From: Halomicrobium katesii DSM 19301
Lineage (GTDB): Archaea; Halobacteriota; Halobacteria; Halobacteriales; Haloarculaceae
Direction: 5' to 3'
DNA: 64,000 nt
NCBI RefSeq assembly: GCF_000379085.1
Contig: NZ_KB905378.1
Span: forward strand, 2,605,512 to 2,669,511
The position numbers and the translations under genes were made by a program. Positions 51,898 through 60,720 of this stretch are shown piece after piece. The notes under the pieces were generated by a model that had not been told where the DNA came from, searched no databases, and saw nothing but the letters and a program-made list of their open reading frames with translations. Position 1 is the first letter of the stretch. The number at the start of each line of letters is the position of its first letter.

Positions 51898-52454
51898 CCA
51901 ACAAAACCGTTGTTGTCGTCGATCAGTTCACCAAGCGCGTCGGCACAGTGCAACGACGTGGCTGGTACCCAATCGGCTCAAATCCAACGATAGAGACATC
52001 GAACTCTTGGGATAAGGTGACCGTGCTCGGCGCTGTCACCGACGACGGTGACAGCTTCTATTGTTGGACTGAGGAGAATCTCACATCAAAACAAGGGATC
52101 TGGTTGCTCGGTGCACTCCAAGAGCGGTTCGGTGAGGAGTTAGTGGTGTTTCTCGACCGTGCTGGATACTTCTACAACAGAGATCTCTGGGAACACGTTA
52201 GCGGTGAACGCGCGACCGAAACTGTCGGAGACAGTTCGGTCGCGTGCGTGCGCGGGGAAAAGGAAACCGACCTCGATATCTGGTACTTCCCACCAAAATT
52301 ACCGGAGCTCAATCCAGTCGAAGGATGCTGGGATCGTCTCAACGAGTGGTTCAAGCATCGACTCATCCCAGATCTTTCGACGCTAAAACAGCAAATCCAG
52401 CGAGGCCTTCCAACTGTTGATGAACCGAATATCTGGAAGTATCTCTGTCGTTAA
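51882..52454 (+). CDS. IS630 transposase OrfB (DDE catalytic part, translated by -1 frameshift)
   Basis: Open in the -1 frame from before the OrfA stop, reading KTVVVVDQFTKRVGTVQRRG. The first catalytic Asp is at codon 51921, the second at 52155 (VVFLDRAGY), the Glu at 52320 (LNPVEGCWD). The Asp-Glu spacing of 55 residues reflects an insertion (around GDSSVACVRGEK). An independent start (GTG 51948) is a poor alternative as it would miss the first Asp. The active site appears intact. Confidence 0.85.
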   Translation, partial: KRPKLTNKTVVVVDQFTKRVGTVQRRGWYPIGSNPTIETSNSWDKVTVLGAVTDDGDSFYCWTEENLTSKQGIWLLGALQERFGEELVVFLDRAGYFYNRDLWEHVSGERATETVGDSSVACVRGEKETDLDIWYFPPKLPELNPVEGCWDRLNEWFKHRLIPDLSTLKQQIQRGLPTVDEPNIWKYLCR

Positions 52455-52549
52455 TTACCAGTAAAAACTAATGCACGACCGTATCAGCCGGATCGAACAC
52501 CGATAGACTCACTCCGTTCGTCTATCCAGCACGACGAAGCTCCACTTCG

Positions 52550-53794
52550 TTACGCCTCGTCGAACAGCGTCTCGCCGTCGACCATGTGTTCCTCGACGGC
52601 GTCCATGTCCAGCGTGAGGCCGAGGCCGGGCTCTTCGGGGATCTCGATGTAGCCGTTCTCGATGACGGACTCCTCGACCAGCTCCTCCCACCAGCCGAGT
52701 TCGTAGCTGTGGTACTCGACGGCCAGGGAACTCGGGATGGCGGTGCCCACGTGGGCGCTCGCCATCGTCGCGATCGGCGAGGAGACGTTGTGCATCGCGA
52801 CGGGGATGTAGTACTGGTTGGCCGCGTCGGCGATCTTCTGGGTCTCGCGCATGCCGCCGACCTTCGGGAGGTCGGGCGCGATGATGTCGACGGCCTGGTT
52901 CTCGATCAGGCGGCGTTCCTCGGTGACTCGATAGCGGTTCTCACCGACGGTGATCGGCGTCTTCGTGGACTTGGTGACCTCTTCCTGGACTTCGAGGTTC
53001 TCCGGCGGGACGGGGTCTTCGAGCCACCACACGTCGTGCTCCTCGATGGCGTCGGCCAGTCGCTTGCCGGAGCCACCGGAGAACGTCCAGTGGCAGTCGA
53101 AGGCCACGTCGGCCTCGTCTTTGACTTCCTCGGTGACCTTCTCGACGATCTCGGCCTTGTGGCGGATCTCGCCCGGCCGGAGGTGGCGGTTGGCGCGGTC
53201 TTTCTCCAGGCCGCTGGGCACGTCGAGGTCGAACTTCAGGGCGTCGTACCCGAGTTCGTCGACGACGCGGCGGGCCTCGTCGGCACAGGCGTCCGGGTCT
53301 GCCTCTTCCTCGGTGTGACAGTCACAGTAGACGCGCACCTCGTCGCGGTACTTCCCGCCCAGCAGCTGGTACGCGGGCACTTCGAGGATCTTGCCGGCGA
53401 GGTCGTGCAGCGCGATCTCGATCCCGGCGATCGCGGTCACGGTGATCCCCTCGACGGAGCCCTCGCCGGACATCTTCTGGACGAGGTGCTCGTAGAGCCG
53501 GTCGATATCCAGCGGGTTTTCGCCGACGACGAAGGGCTTCATCCGTTCGATGAGCTCCGGCACGCCGGCTCCCCAGTAGGCCTCACCGGTGCCGACGACG
53601 CCCGCGTCGGTGTAGATACGCACGAGCGTCCACGGGAAGTTGCCGTCGACCATCGTCGTCTGAACGTCCGTGATCTCTACGTCGCGGCCGCCGCCGCGTT
53701 TGGCGGTGACACCCATCGTCTCGGCGGACAGCTCTCGCATCGTGTACTCCGCGTTCGGGTCGTGCAGATCCGCGTAATCGATGTCGTTTCCCAT
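52550..53794 (-). CDS. Enolase-superfamily sugar-acid dehydratase (xylonate/galactonate dehydratase type)
   Basis: A 414-residue MR/MLE-family protein. An N-terminal extension DLHDPNAEYTMRELSAETMG is shared with haloarchaeal dehydratases such as Haloferax xylonate dehydratase (recalled). The barrel ligands are visible: DALKFDLDV (Lys/Asp), VAFDCHW, WWLEDPVPPE, ITVGENR and VAMHNVSSP (His). It dehydrates an aldonate to the 2-keto-3-deoxy acid. Divergent from the transducer at 53976; start ATG 53794. The exact sugar acid is uncertain. Confidence 0.85.
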   Translation of the reverse strand: MGNDIDYADLHDPNAEYTMRELSAETMGVTAKRGGGRDVEITDVQTTMVDGNFPWTLVRIYTDAGVVGTGEAYWGAGVPELIERMKPFVVGENPLDIDRLYEHLVQKMSGEGSVEGITVTAIAGIEIALHDLAGKILEVPAYQLLGGKYRDEVRVYCDCHTEEEADPDACADEARRVVDELGYDALKFDLDVPSGLEKDRANRHLRPGEIRHKAEIVEKVTEEVKDEADVAFDCHWTFSGGSGKRLADAIEEHDVWWLEDPVPPENLEVQEEVTKSTKTPITVGENRYRVTEERRLIENQAVDIIAPDLPKVGGMRETQKIADAANQYYIPVAMHNVSSPIATMASAHVGTAIPSSLAVEYHSYELGWWEELVEESVIENGYIEIPEEPGLGLTLDMDAVEEHMVDGETLFDEA

Positions 53795-53975
53795 GTCCGA
53801 ACGTTCCGACTGACCCCTAAAAAGATATTCCATCGAGTTTCCCCACTATCCACGCCGACAGCCAGCTGAATTATCAGCACCTGAAATGGGACCGTACATC
53901 ACTTTATACCCGACGATGTATGTGACACAAGACCATGTGTCGGGCCGAGGGAACCCTCTCGAAAACGAGTTACCC

Positions 53976-55451
53976 ATGATGAACGAACTCACTTCGAAAC
54001 GGGGTGTCGCATTCGCCGTCGGCGGACAGTTCTGTCACGCACTGTATCAGATACTCCTCGCCGCCGTCGCACCGAGCGGTCTGTACGTCCCGCTGGCGGT
54101 GCTTGGCATCGTCGCTGCCGGCGGGGGCGGCGTCTACTCCGCCCGGCAACTGTCCGGACGGCTGCACGATCTGACCGACGAGGTCGAGGCTCTCAGGGCC
54201 GAGGCGGAGACGATCGAATCACGCCGGTCGACGCTCGAAGCGGAGCTACAGTCGATCCGAGACGAGCTCGAAACGGCACGCTCCTCGCTTCCAGAGACCG
54301 CGGGCGAGGCGGCCGCTGCGCCCGACGGCGGCGTCGCCGCACAGAACGCCGCGACGATCGAGGAACTGGACGACTACATCGCCCGCAGCTGCGAGATTCT
54401 CGACGCCGCCAGCGAGGGGCGGCTCGGACAGCGAATGGCGACGGATACGCCGTCGGACGCGCTGAACGAGCTGGGGGCGGAGTACAACGAGATGGCCGAG
54501 ACCTTCGAGCAGACGATCCGCGCCGGCGGCGACTTCGCCGGAGACGTGGCCGGCTCCAGCGAGCAGGTCACCGCGGCGACGCAGGCGGTCAAGGACGCGA
54601 GCAGCAACGTCGCGGAGTCGGTCCAGGAGATCGCCGACGTGTTCTACGAACAACACGAGCAGATCTCACAGATCAGCGACGAGATGGGCGAGATGTCGGC
54701 CACGATCGAGGAGATCGCGGCCTCCTCGAACGAGGTCGCAGAGATGGCCGACAAGACCGAAAAACGCACCGTCGAGGGGATCGAGTCCGGGCGCGAGGCC
54801 CGGGAAGCGATGGACGAGACCACGGAGCGAACGGAGGACGTGGTCGAGTCGATCGAGGAGCTCAACGATCAGATGGACGAGGTCGGCCAGATCGTCGACC
54901 TCATCGACGACATCGCCGAGCAGACCAACATCCTCGCACTGAACGCCTCGATCGAGGCCGCACACGCCTCTTCGGGAGCGAACAACAACGGCTTCGGCGT
55001 CGTCGCAGACGAGGTCAAGTCCCTGGCCGAACAGACCAAAGACGCGACCAACCAGATCGAGAGCCTGATGGACGAGATTCAGGACCAGACCGAGCAGGCG
55101 GCCGACGAGATCCAGGCGATGCAGGGCTCCGTCGAGAAGGGACGGGCGACCGTCGAGGAGAACCTCGAATCGCTGGAGTCGATCATGGAGCACGTCCAGC
55201 GGACCTCCAGCGGCGTCAAGGAGATCAGCGACGCGTCCGACGACCAGGCCGCCAGCTCGGAAGAGGTCGCGTCCATCGCCGACGACGCCGCCGAAACGTC
55301 CCGCGAGAACGTCGAAGAGGCCGAACACGTCGCCGCCGTCGCCGAAGAGCAGAACCTCGCGCTCGGCGAGATGTACGTCAACGTCAAGATGCTGTCCATG
55401 CGCTCTCAGCAGCTCTCGACGCTGTTCGATCGATACTCCATCGAGGAGTGA
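53976..55451 (+). CDS. Halobacterial transducer protein with short membrane anchor
   Basis: A 491-residue MCP. Two close N-terminal helices (VAFAVGGQFCHALYQILLAA and LYVPLAVLGIVAAGGGGVYS) give a membrane anchor with virtually no extracellular loop, then a coiled coil (~65-130), a HAMP-like part and the signalling hairpin tip [20 protein letters not shown]. No ligand domain is seen, so it may sense an internal signal. Start at ATG 53976; a TTTATA box at ~53902-53907 puts the transcript start near 53930. An upstream ATG at 53886 would precede the TATA box. Confidence 0.85.
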   Translation: MMNELTSKRGVAFAVGGQFCHALYQILLAAVAPSGLYVPLAVLGIVAAGGGGVYSARQLSGRLHDLTDEVEALRAEAETIESRRSTLEAELQSIRDELETARSSLPETAGEAAAAPDGGVAAQNAATIEELDDYIARSCEILDAASEGRLGQRMATDTPSDALNELGAEYNEMAETFEQTIRAGGDFAGDVAGSSEQVTAATQAVKDASSNVAESVQEIADVFYEQHEQISQISDEMGEMSATIEEIAASSNEVAEMADKTEKRTVEGIESGREAREAMDETTERTEDVVESIEELNDQMDEVGQIVDLIDDIAEQTNILALNASIEAAHASSGANNNGFGVVADEVKSLAEQTKDATNQIESLMDEIQDQTEQAADEIQAMQGSVEKGRATVEENLESLESIMEHVQRTSSGVKEISDASDDQAASSEEVASIADDAAETSRENVEEAEHVAAVAEEQNLALGEMYVNVKMLSMRSQQLSTLFDRYSIEE

Positions 55452-55484
55452 CGCCGGCCGCGTGACCCCGCCGCCATGGTTTTA

Positions 55485-55502
55485 TTACAACGACCATTGT
55501 AA
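55485..55502. promoter_or_regulatory. Palindromic operator candidate upstream of the sugar isomerase
   Basis: TTACAA-CGACCA-TTGTAA: a perfect 6-bp inverted repeat with a 6-base spacer, between the TATA-like TTTTATTA (~55480) and ATG 55511. A protein bound here would block initiation. Similar half-sites recur at 59895, 60829, 61933 and 63429. Confidence 0.6.
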
Positions 55503-55510
55503 ACTCGTTC

Positions 55511-56476
55511 ATGGACGTAGGTGTACTCACCGTCCCGCTTGGTGACCAGTCTCTCGAAGATGCACTCTCCTATCTCGACGGCGTCGGCGTCGACGCCGTC
55601 GAGCTCGGCTGTGGGGGCTTCCCCGGCGACGACCACCTGCCACGCGAGCGGTACCTCGACGACGAGGACGCACAGGCCGAGCTGCACGCCCTGCTCGACG
55701 AGTACGAGATGCGAGTCAGCGCGCTCGCGACGCACAACAACCCGCTCCATCCCGACGACGAGCGCGCGGCCCGCGCCGACACCGAACTCCGCGAGGCGAT
55801 CACGCTGGCCGATCAGCTCGGCGTCGACGCCGTGACGTGTTTCTCCGGGCTGCCGGCGGGGAGCGACGCCGGCACGGTCCCCAACTGGATCACCGCGCCG
55901 TGGCCCAACGAGCACGCCGAGGCCCTGGCGTACCAGTGGGAACTGGCCGTCGACTACTGGTCGGATCTGGCCGAGCACGCGGCCGACCACGACGTGCAGA
56001 TCGCCATCGAGATGCACCCCAACATGCTCGTCTACGAGCCCCACGGACTGCTGGACCTGCGCGAGATGACCAACGAGCACGTCGGCGCGAACTTCGACCC
56101 GTCGCACCTGTACTGGCAAGGAATCTCGATCACGGACGCGATCCGACTGCTGGGCGAACGCGACGCCATCCACCACTTCCACGCCAAGGACACGAAAGTC
56201 TACGAGGAGCGCGCCCGCACGCGGGGCGTGCTCGACACGACGGCCTACACCGACGAGCTGGAACGCTCGTGGCTGTTCCGCTCGGTCGGCTACGGCCACG
56301 GTGAAGACCACTGGCGCGACGTGGTGTCGACGCTCCGGATGGTGGGCTACGACGGCGCGCTCTCGATCGAACACGAGGACTCGCTGACCTCCGCCAACGA
56401 GGGCCTGGAGAAAGCCGTCGACCTCCTCGACGACGTGATCTTCGAGACGACGACCGGCGAGGCCCACTGGGTGTAG
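55511..56476 (+). CDS. Sugar phosphate isomerase/epimerase (xylose-isomerase-like TIM barrel)
   Basis: A 321-residue protein. The strands MDVGVLTVPLGDQ, GVDAVELGCGG, IAIEMHPNMLVYEP, GANFDPSHLYWQG, HFHAKDTKVYEE and GALSIEHEDS place Glu, Asp, His and Glu ligands for a divalent metal as in the AP-endonuclease-2/xylose isomerase fold. Probable sugar or inositol isomerisation/epimerisation. The operator-like palindrome just before ATG 55511 and its place in the sugar island suggest repression by a sugar regulator. Confidence 0.85.
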   Translation: MDVGVLTVPLGDQSLEDALSYLDGVGVDAVELGCGGFPGDDHLPRERYLDDEDAQAELHALLDEYEMRVSALATHNNPLHPDDERAARADTELREAITLADQLGVDAVTCFSGLPAGSDAGTVPNWITAPWPNEHAEALAYQWELAVDYWSDLAEHAADHDVQIAIEMHPNMLVYEPHGLLDLREMTNEHVGANFDPSHLYWQGISITDAIRLLGERDAIHHFHAKDTKVYEERARTRGVLDTTAYTDELERSWLFRSVGYGHGEDHWRDVVSTLRMVGYDGALSIEHEDSLTSANEGLEKAVDLLDDVIFETTTGEAHWV

Positions 56477-56526
56477 GCTGTCGCTGTTCTGGTGTTGGCC
56501 AGCGGTCGCTGGGGGTTTCTTTGGCG

Positions 56527-56838
56527 GTGTTCAGATAAGCAGCAGCACTGACCGACATATAGACACCGAAAGCCCTCGGCACGCTCGGCGGTTCTGTGGC
56601 GGATATCTTCACTGCGTTCGATAGTGCCGCCGCAGAACCGCCGACCGCACCTCGCCCTTTCATCCACCAGGAATCGGCTGGTTCACCGTCTGAAACCTGG
56701 CGGATGAAAAGGCGAGTGCAGTTGCGGGAACCCCGGCGAAGCAAGCACGCGGAGCGCGCGCAGCGAGCCGCGGGACCGCAACTGCACGAGGGCTTTCGGT
56801 GCCTCGACGATGCTACTCTCGATCTCTTATCTGAACAC
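56527..56838 (-). repeat. Multi-hairpin repeat element, family C, copy 2 (312 bp)
   Basis: Perfect 13-bp terminal inverted repeats GTGTTCAGATAAG / CTTATCTGAACAC, subterminal ACACCGAAAGCCCTCG repeated in inverse, and central ATTCATCC-type stems. Reverse complemented, it aligns along its whole length with 34961-35422. It lacks some internal hairpins of copy 1. Non-coding. It is between the isomerase and the AIM24-like gene. Confidence 0.85.
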
Positions 56839-56900
56839 TACCGTTTCTTTCAGCGGCACGCTTATTGGAGCGCTCTGTGAACCCCGGCGCAGGTGATACG

Positions 56901-57602
56901 ATGGAGTTCGAACTCACACACCGCCCGTCCTACACACACGTCGTCGTCGAACTCGGCAGCGGCGAGACGATCCTCGCCGAGCCCGGTGCGATGACGACCC
57001 ACTCCGCCGCCATTTCGATGGACACGACGACGAGCAACGAGGGGCTACTCAGCTCCGCGAAGTCGATGCTCGGCGGCGAGTCCTTCTTCGCCAACGAGTT
57101 CACCGCGGAGGGTGGCACCGGCACGGTCACGCTCGCCCCGCCCACGCCCGGCGACGTGATGCAGTACGAACTGTCCGACGAGACCATCTACGCGGTCGAC
57201 GGCGCGTGGCTGGCTTCCGAGCCGTCGATCTCGATCGAGACCGAGTTCGGCGGTCTCAAGTCGATGCTCGCCGGGGCCAGCATCACGCCGCTGACCCTCG
57301 AAGGCACCGGCACCGTCTTCGTCGAGGCCTTCGGCGGTCTCGAATCGATCGAGCTCGGGGCCGGGGAGACCTACCACGTCGACAACGAGAACGTCGTCGC
57401 CTGGGACGGCTCCGTCGACTTCGACGCCCGTCGCCCGGGCGGGGTCAGGTCGACGCTGCTCAGCGGTGAGGGGCTCGTCTTCGAGTTCACCGGACCGGGG
57501 ACGGTCTGGTACCAGACCCGCGGACTCAACGCCTTCGCCTCTGCGGTCTCGGAGTTGCTCCCCGGCGGTGACAGCGGCGTCAACGTCGACGACTTCCTGT
57601 AA
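56901..57602 (+). CDS. TIGR00266/AIM24 family protein
   Basis: A 233-residue beta-rich protein. FELTHRPSYTHVVVELGSGE, LAEPGAMTTHSAAISMDTTT and FVEAFGGLESIELGAGETYH with HVDNENVVAWDGSVDFDARR match the AIM24 (mitochondrial biogenesis) family, which folds as a cyclic beta-prism. The function in archaea is unknown. Start ATG 56901 (MEFELTH). It follows repeat C2, so its promoter must be in or next to it. Confidence 0.88.
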   Translation: MEFELTHRPSYTHVVVELGSGETILAEPGAMTTHSAAISMDTTTSNEGLLSSAKSMLGGESFFANEFTAEGGTGTVTLAPPTPGDVMQYELSDETIYAVDGAWLASEPSISIETEFGGLKSMLAGASITPLTLEGTGTVFVEAFGGLESIELGAGETYHVDNENVVAWDGSVDFDARRPGGVRSTLLSGEGLVFEFTGPGTVWYQTRGLNAFASAVSELLPGGDSGVNVDDFL

Positions 57603-57670
57603 CTCTCGTCGTCGCCCGCTGGCGTGTCCGAGGACAAGAACTATACTGGCCAGGGGGCGAACCCCCGAGT

Positions 57671-58786
57671 GTGACACTCGACATCGGCATTCTGGGCTAT
57701 CGGTTCATGGGTAAGGCCCACTCGAACGCGCTCGACCGCCTGCCCATGTTCTTCGAGGATGCACCGCAGACGAATCGCGACGTGCTGGTGGGCCGCGACG
57801 AGGCGGCGCTCGCCGACGCCGCCGACACGCTCGGCTTCGATCGGACCGCCACGGACTGGCGCGAGGTCGTCGACGAGGTCGACGCGTTCTACAACCTCGG
57901 ACCGAACCACGTCCACGCCGAGCCCTCGATCGCGGCACTGGAAGCGGGCACGCCGGTCCTCTGTGAGAAGCCCCTCGCGCCCACGCTCGCCGGGGCCGAG
58001 GAGATGGCCGACGCCGCCAGCGAAGCGGGCGTCACCGCCGGCACGGCGTTTAACTACCGGTTCGTGCCGGCACTCCAGTACGCGCGGAACCTGATCGACG
58101 ACGGCGAACTCGGCGAGATCCACCACTTCCGCGGACGCTACCTCCAGGACTGGCTCGTCGATCCCGAGGCCCCCTGGAGCTGGCGCAACGATGCGGAGAT
58201 GGCCGGCAGCGGCGCGCTGGGCGATCTCGGTGCCCACACCGTCGACCTCGCGCACTTCCTGCTGGGCGACACCGCGGGCGACATCGAACGGCTCAGCGGA
58301 CACCTCCGGACGTTCGTCGACGAGCGCCCGGTCGAAGGAAGCGAGGGCGAGACCCGTCCGGTCACCGTCGACGACGCTTACAGCGCCCAGGTCGAGTTCG
58401 AGTCGGGCGCGATGGGCACGCTGGAGGGCTCGCGCTTCTCGAACGGTCACAAGAACGACCACACGATCGAGATCGAGGGCTCGGAGGGCAGCCTGCGGTT
58501 CTCTCTCGAACGGCTCAACGAACTGGAGCTCAAACGCGGGGACAATCGCGGCTTCGAGACGATCCTGGTGACCGACGCCGACGACCCCTACGTCGAGCAC
58601 TGGTGGCCGCCGGGTCACGTCATCGGCTGGGAACACACCTTCGTCCACGAGAACTACGAGTTCCTCAGCGCCGTCCGGGACGGCACCGACTACGAGCCGA
58701 GCTTCGAGGACGGGCTCCGCGCCCAGCGGGTCCTCGACGCGATCGAGCGCAGCGACGACCGCGGCGAGTGGGTGAGCGTCGCATGA
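57671..58786 (+). CDS. Gfo/Idh/MocA-family sugar dehydrogenase
   Basis: A 371-residue NAD(P)-dependent oxidoreductase. GTG start: the N-terminus LDIGILGYRFMGKAHSNAL carries the Rossmann loop, LCEKPLAPTLAGAEEMADAA has the EKP motif, and the catalytic part GDLGAHTVDLAHFLLGDT the conserved HxxD. Likely acts on a sugar, inositol or sugar acid. Co-transcribed with the M24 protein (ATGA overlap). Confidence 0.88.
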   Translation: MTLDIGILGYRFMGKAHSNALDRLPMFFEDAPQTNRDVLVGRDEAALADAADTLGFDRTATDWREVVDEVDAFYNLGPNHVHAEPSIAALEAGTPVLCEKPLAPTLAGAEEMADAASEAGVTAGTAFNYRFVPALQYARNLIDDGELGEIHHFRGRYLQDWLVDPEAPWSWRNDAEMAGSGALGDLGAHTVDLAHFLLGDTAGDIERLSGHLRTFVDERPVEGSEGETRPVTVDDAYSAQVEFESGAMGTLEGSRFSNGHKNDHTIEIEGSEGSLRFSLERLNELELKRGDNRGFETILVTDADDPYVEHWWPPGHVIGWEHTFVHENYEFLSAVRDGTDYEPSFEDGLRAQRVLDAIERSDDRGEWVSVA

Positions 58787-59880
58787 CCGACGTGACCGTC
58801 GCGCCGCTGCTGGATCGCCTGGACGACTATCTCGAACGGGAGGGGCTCGAAGCGGTCTGGTTCGCGCGGCCGAACTCCTTCGCGTGGCTCACCGGCGGCG
58901 GGAACAACATCGTCGACCGCGCGACCGACATCGGGGTCGCCGCGGTGGGCTACGACGGCGACGAGCGGACCGTCGTCACGAACAACATCGAGGGCCAGCG
59001 GCTGATCGACGAGGAGGTCGGTGACGTGCCCGTCGAGACCGTCCGGTGGTACGAGGACGGCGTCGCCGAGGCGATCCGCGCACACAGCCCGACCCCCGCG
59101 GCCGTCGACTTCGAGGTCGAGGGGTTCGACACCGTCGAAGCGCGCGATCTGCGACAGCCCCTGACGGCCGACCAGATCGAGCAGTACCGTTCGCTGGCCG
59201 TCGACGCGACGAGGGCGTTCGAGAGCGTCCTGCGCGAGGCCAGTAGCGACGCGACCGAACGGGCGGTCACGGCCGACATCCACCGCGAACTCGAAGACGA
59301 GGGCATCTGGGCACCCGTCGTGCTCGTCGGTGGGAGCGAGCGCGCACCGGCGTACCGACACTACACGTCGACGGACACGGAACTGGGGGACTACGCGCTG
59401 GCGAGCATCACGGCGATGCGAGACGGCCTGTTCGTCAGCACCTCCCGGACGATCGCGTTCGACGCGCCGGAGTGGCTGGCCGAACGGACCGAAGACGCCG
59501 CCCGCGTCGAGACCACGGCGCTGGCGGCGACCCGGCGCGTCGGCCGCGAGGGTGGGACTGCCGGCGACGTGTTCGCGGCCGTCCAGGACGCCTACGCCCA
59601 GCTTGGCTGGGCAGGCGAGTGGGAGAACCACCACCAGGGCGGTGCGGCCGGCTTCGCCGGTCGCGAGTGGATCGCGACGCCCACCCACGACGCGCCGGTC
59701 CACCTGCCGATGGCGTACTCGTGGAACCCGACGGTCCAGGGGGCAAAGAGCGAGGACACGCATCTGGTGACCGACGAGAGCGTCGAGCCCATCTCGGTGA
59801 CCGGTGAGTGGCCCCGGACGACGGTCTCGGCCGTCGGGACTGACCTGACGCTCGACCGCCACGACGTGCTCCACTTGTAG
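58783..59880 (+). CDS. M24-fold protein (aminopeptidase P/creatinase-like), metal ligands apparently lost
   Basis: A 365-residue protein. The N-terminal Creatinase_N-like domain (VWFARPNSFAWLTGGGNNIV) is followed by the pita-bread C-terminal domain. In active aminopeptidases the ligands are DxG, Asp (as in sDxTRT), His and two Glu. Here the corresponding stretch reads ASITAMRDGLFVSTSRTIAF with Ser in place of the Asps, so metal-dependent peptidase activity is doubtful. It overlaps the sugar dehydrogenase by 4 bases (ATGA). Function in sugar catabolism is inferred by context only. Confidence 0.75.
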   Translation: MTDVTVAPLLDRLDDYLEREGLEAVWFARPNSFAWLTGGGNNIVDRATDIGVAAVGYDGDERTVVTNNIEGQRLIDEEVGDVPVETVRWYEDGVAEAIRAHSPTPAAVDFEVEGFDTVEARDLRQPLTADQIEQYRSLAVDATRAFESVLREASSDATERAVTADIHRELEDEGIWAPVVLVGGSERAPAYRHYTSTDTELGDYALASITAMRDGLFVSTSRTIAFDAPEWLAERTEDAARVETTALAATRRVGREGGTAGDVFAAVQDAYAQLGWAGEWENHHQGGAAGFAGREWIATPTHDAPVHLPMAYSWNPTVQGAKSEDTHLVTDESVEPISVTGEWPRTTVSAVGTDLTLDRHDVLHL

Positions 59881-59894
59881 CATCGCAGAAGTGT

Positions 59895-59912
59895 TTACAA
59901 CTGCCATTGTGG
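59895..59912. promoter_or_regulatory. Operator-like motif before the alpha-glucosidase relic
   Basis: TTTACAACTGCCATTGTGGA contains TTACAA-CTGCCA-TTGTGG, similar to the perfect palindrome at 55485 in half-site and spacing. It lies ~45 bases before ATG 59955. Confidence 0.45.
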
Positions 59913-59954
59913 ATCTTTCAAAGGCCTGAGTACCCGCTCTCTGGTCGTCCTACC

Positions 59955-60085
59955 ATGACACAGGAACGCACCTGGTGGAAAGAGGCAGTCGTCTACCAGA
60001 TCTCCCCTCGAAGATCGACGAGCCTTCGACGGACCTCTCGGGTGCCACCCTCCGGCCCTACGAAGCGGCCGTCTACCGCGTCTAG
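59955..60085 (+). pseudogene. Alpha-glucosidase (GH13) relic: start and end fused by an internal deletion
   Basis: ATG 59955 encodes MTQERTWWKEAVVYQIS, the typical start of haloarchaeal GH13 alpha-glucosidases (WWKEAVVYQIYPRSF). A few bases on, in another frame, comes KIDEPSTDLSGATLRPYEAA and VYRV then TAG (60083-60085), the typical C-terminus. The intervening ~500 codons are gone and the junction is at ~60000-60012 with a frameshift. Upstream operator-like sequence is kept. The stop overlaps the convergent gfcR stop. Confidence 0.8.
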
Positions 60086-60720
60086 TCCTCGGAGCCGACC
60101 CGGATGACCTGCAGCAGCGAGTACACCGGGACGCCCTTCACGTCGCCGAGTCCCTGCTTGTCGGCCAGGACGACACAGGCGACCGGGTTCCCGCCCTGAT
60201 TCCGGATCGCCTCGATCGTCTCCGTCATCGTCGTTCCGGAGGTGATCGTGTCATCGACGACGTAGCAGTCTCGGCCGCGAATCTGGGCGAAGTTCCGGGA
60301 GAACGAGCCGTCGAGCGACTGATCGCTGTCGTCGTCCCACTGGTGCTTGCTGGGTGCGTACGTCCCCAGGTCGGCGTCGAGTTCGCGGGCGACAGTCGTC
60401 GCCAGGGGCGCGCCCGCCTTCTCGATCCCCATCACGAGGTCGACTGCTTCGCCCTGCTTGAGCAGGAGGTCGGCCATCGCGGAGCCGACCGCGGCGAGGC
60501 GGCTGCTGTCCCTGCCGATCGTACTCCAGTCGACGTGGATGTCGTACGGGCCGCCGTTGGGCTCGCTCGTCGAGCCGGTGCCGGTGCCGCTCCCGCTCTG
60601 CTCGACGAGCCAGCTCGCGGTCTCCCGCGAGACGTTCAGCTCGTCGGCGATCTCGCCCTTCGAAAGGCCGTGTTCTGCCAGATCTGCCGCACTCTCGATC
60701 AGATCGTCGATGTTCTTCAT
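60082..60720 (-). CDS. gfcR: Transcriptional regulator GfcR (PRTase-fold, sugar catabolism)
   Basis: A 212-residue protein. The N-terminal HTH (AEHGLSKGEIADELNVSRET) is fused to an orotate-phosphoribosyltransferase-like domain with the PRPP loop CYVVDDTITSGTTMTE. GfcR of Haloferax (same architecture) activates glycolytic and sugar-degradation genes; the effector is likely a sugar phosphate. Genes around it handle sugars. Start ATG 60720. Confidence 0.88.
   Translation of the reverse strand: MKNIDDLIESAADLAEHGLSKGEIADELNVSRETASWLVEQSGSGTGTGSTSEPNGGPYDIHVDWSTIGRDSSRLAAVGSAMADLLLKQGEAVDLVMGIEKAGAPLATTVARELDADLGTYAPSKHQWDDDSDQSLDGSFSRNFAQIRGRDCYVVDDTITSGTTMTETIEAIRNQGGNPVACVVLADKQGLGDVKGVPVYSLLQVIRVGSED

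Larger units (their letters stand above)
51344..52481 (+). mobile_element. IS630-type insertion sequence, 1138 bp, flanked by TA target duplication
   Basis: Inverted ends are CAGTCGTGC at the left (51344-51352) and GCACGACCG at the right (52473-52481), an 8/9 match when reverse complemented. TA precedes (51342-51343) and follows (52482-52483), the target-site duplication expected of IS630/Tc1-mariner elements. It encodes two overlapping frames joined by a -1 slippery site. The catalytic D, D, E are all present, so it may be active. It landed immediately after the stop codon of the CNNM gene. Confidence 0.9.
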
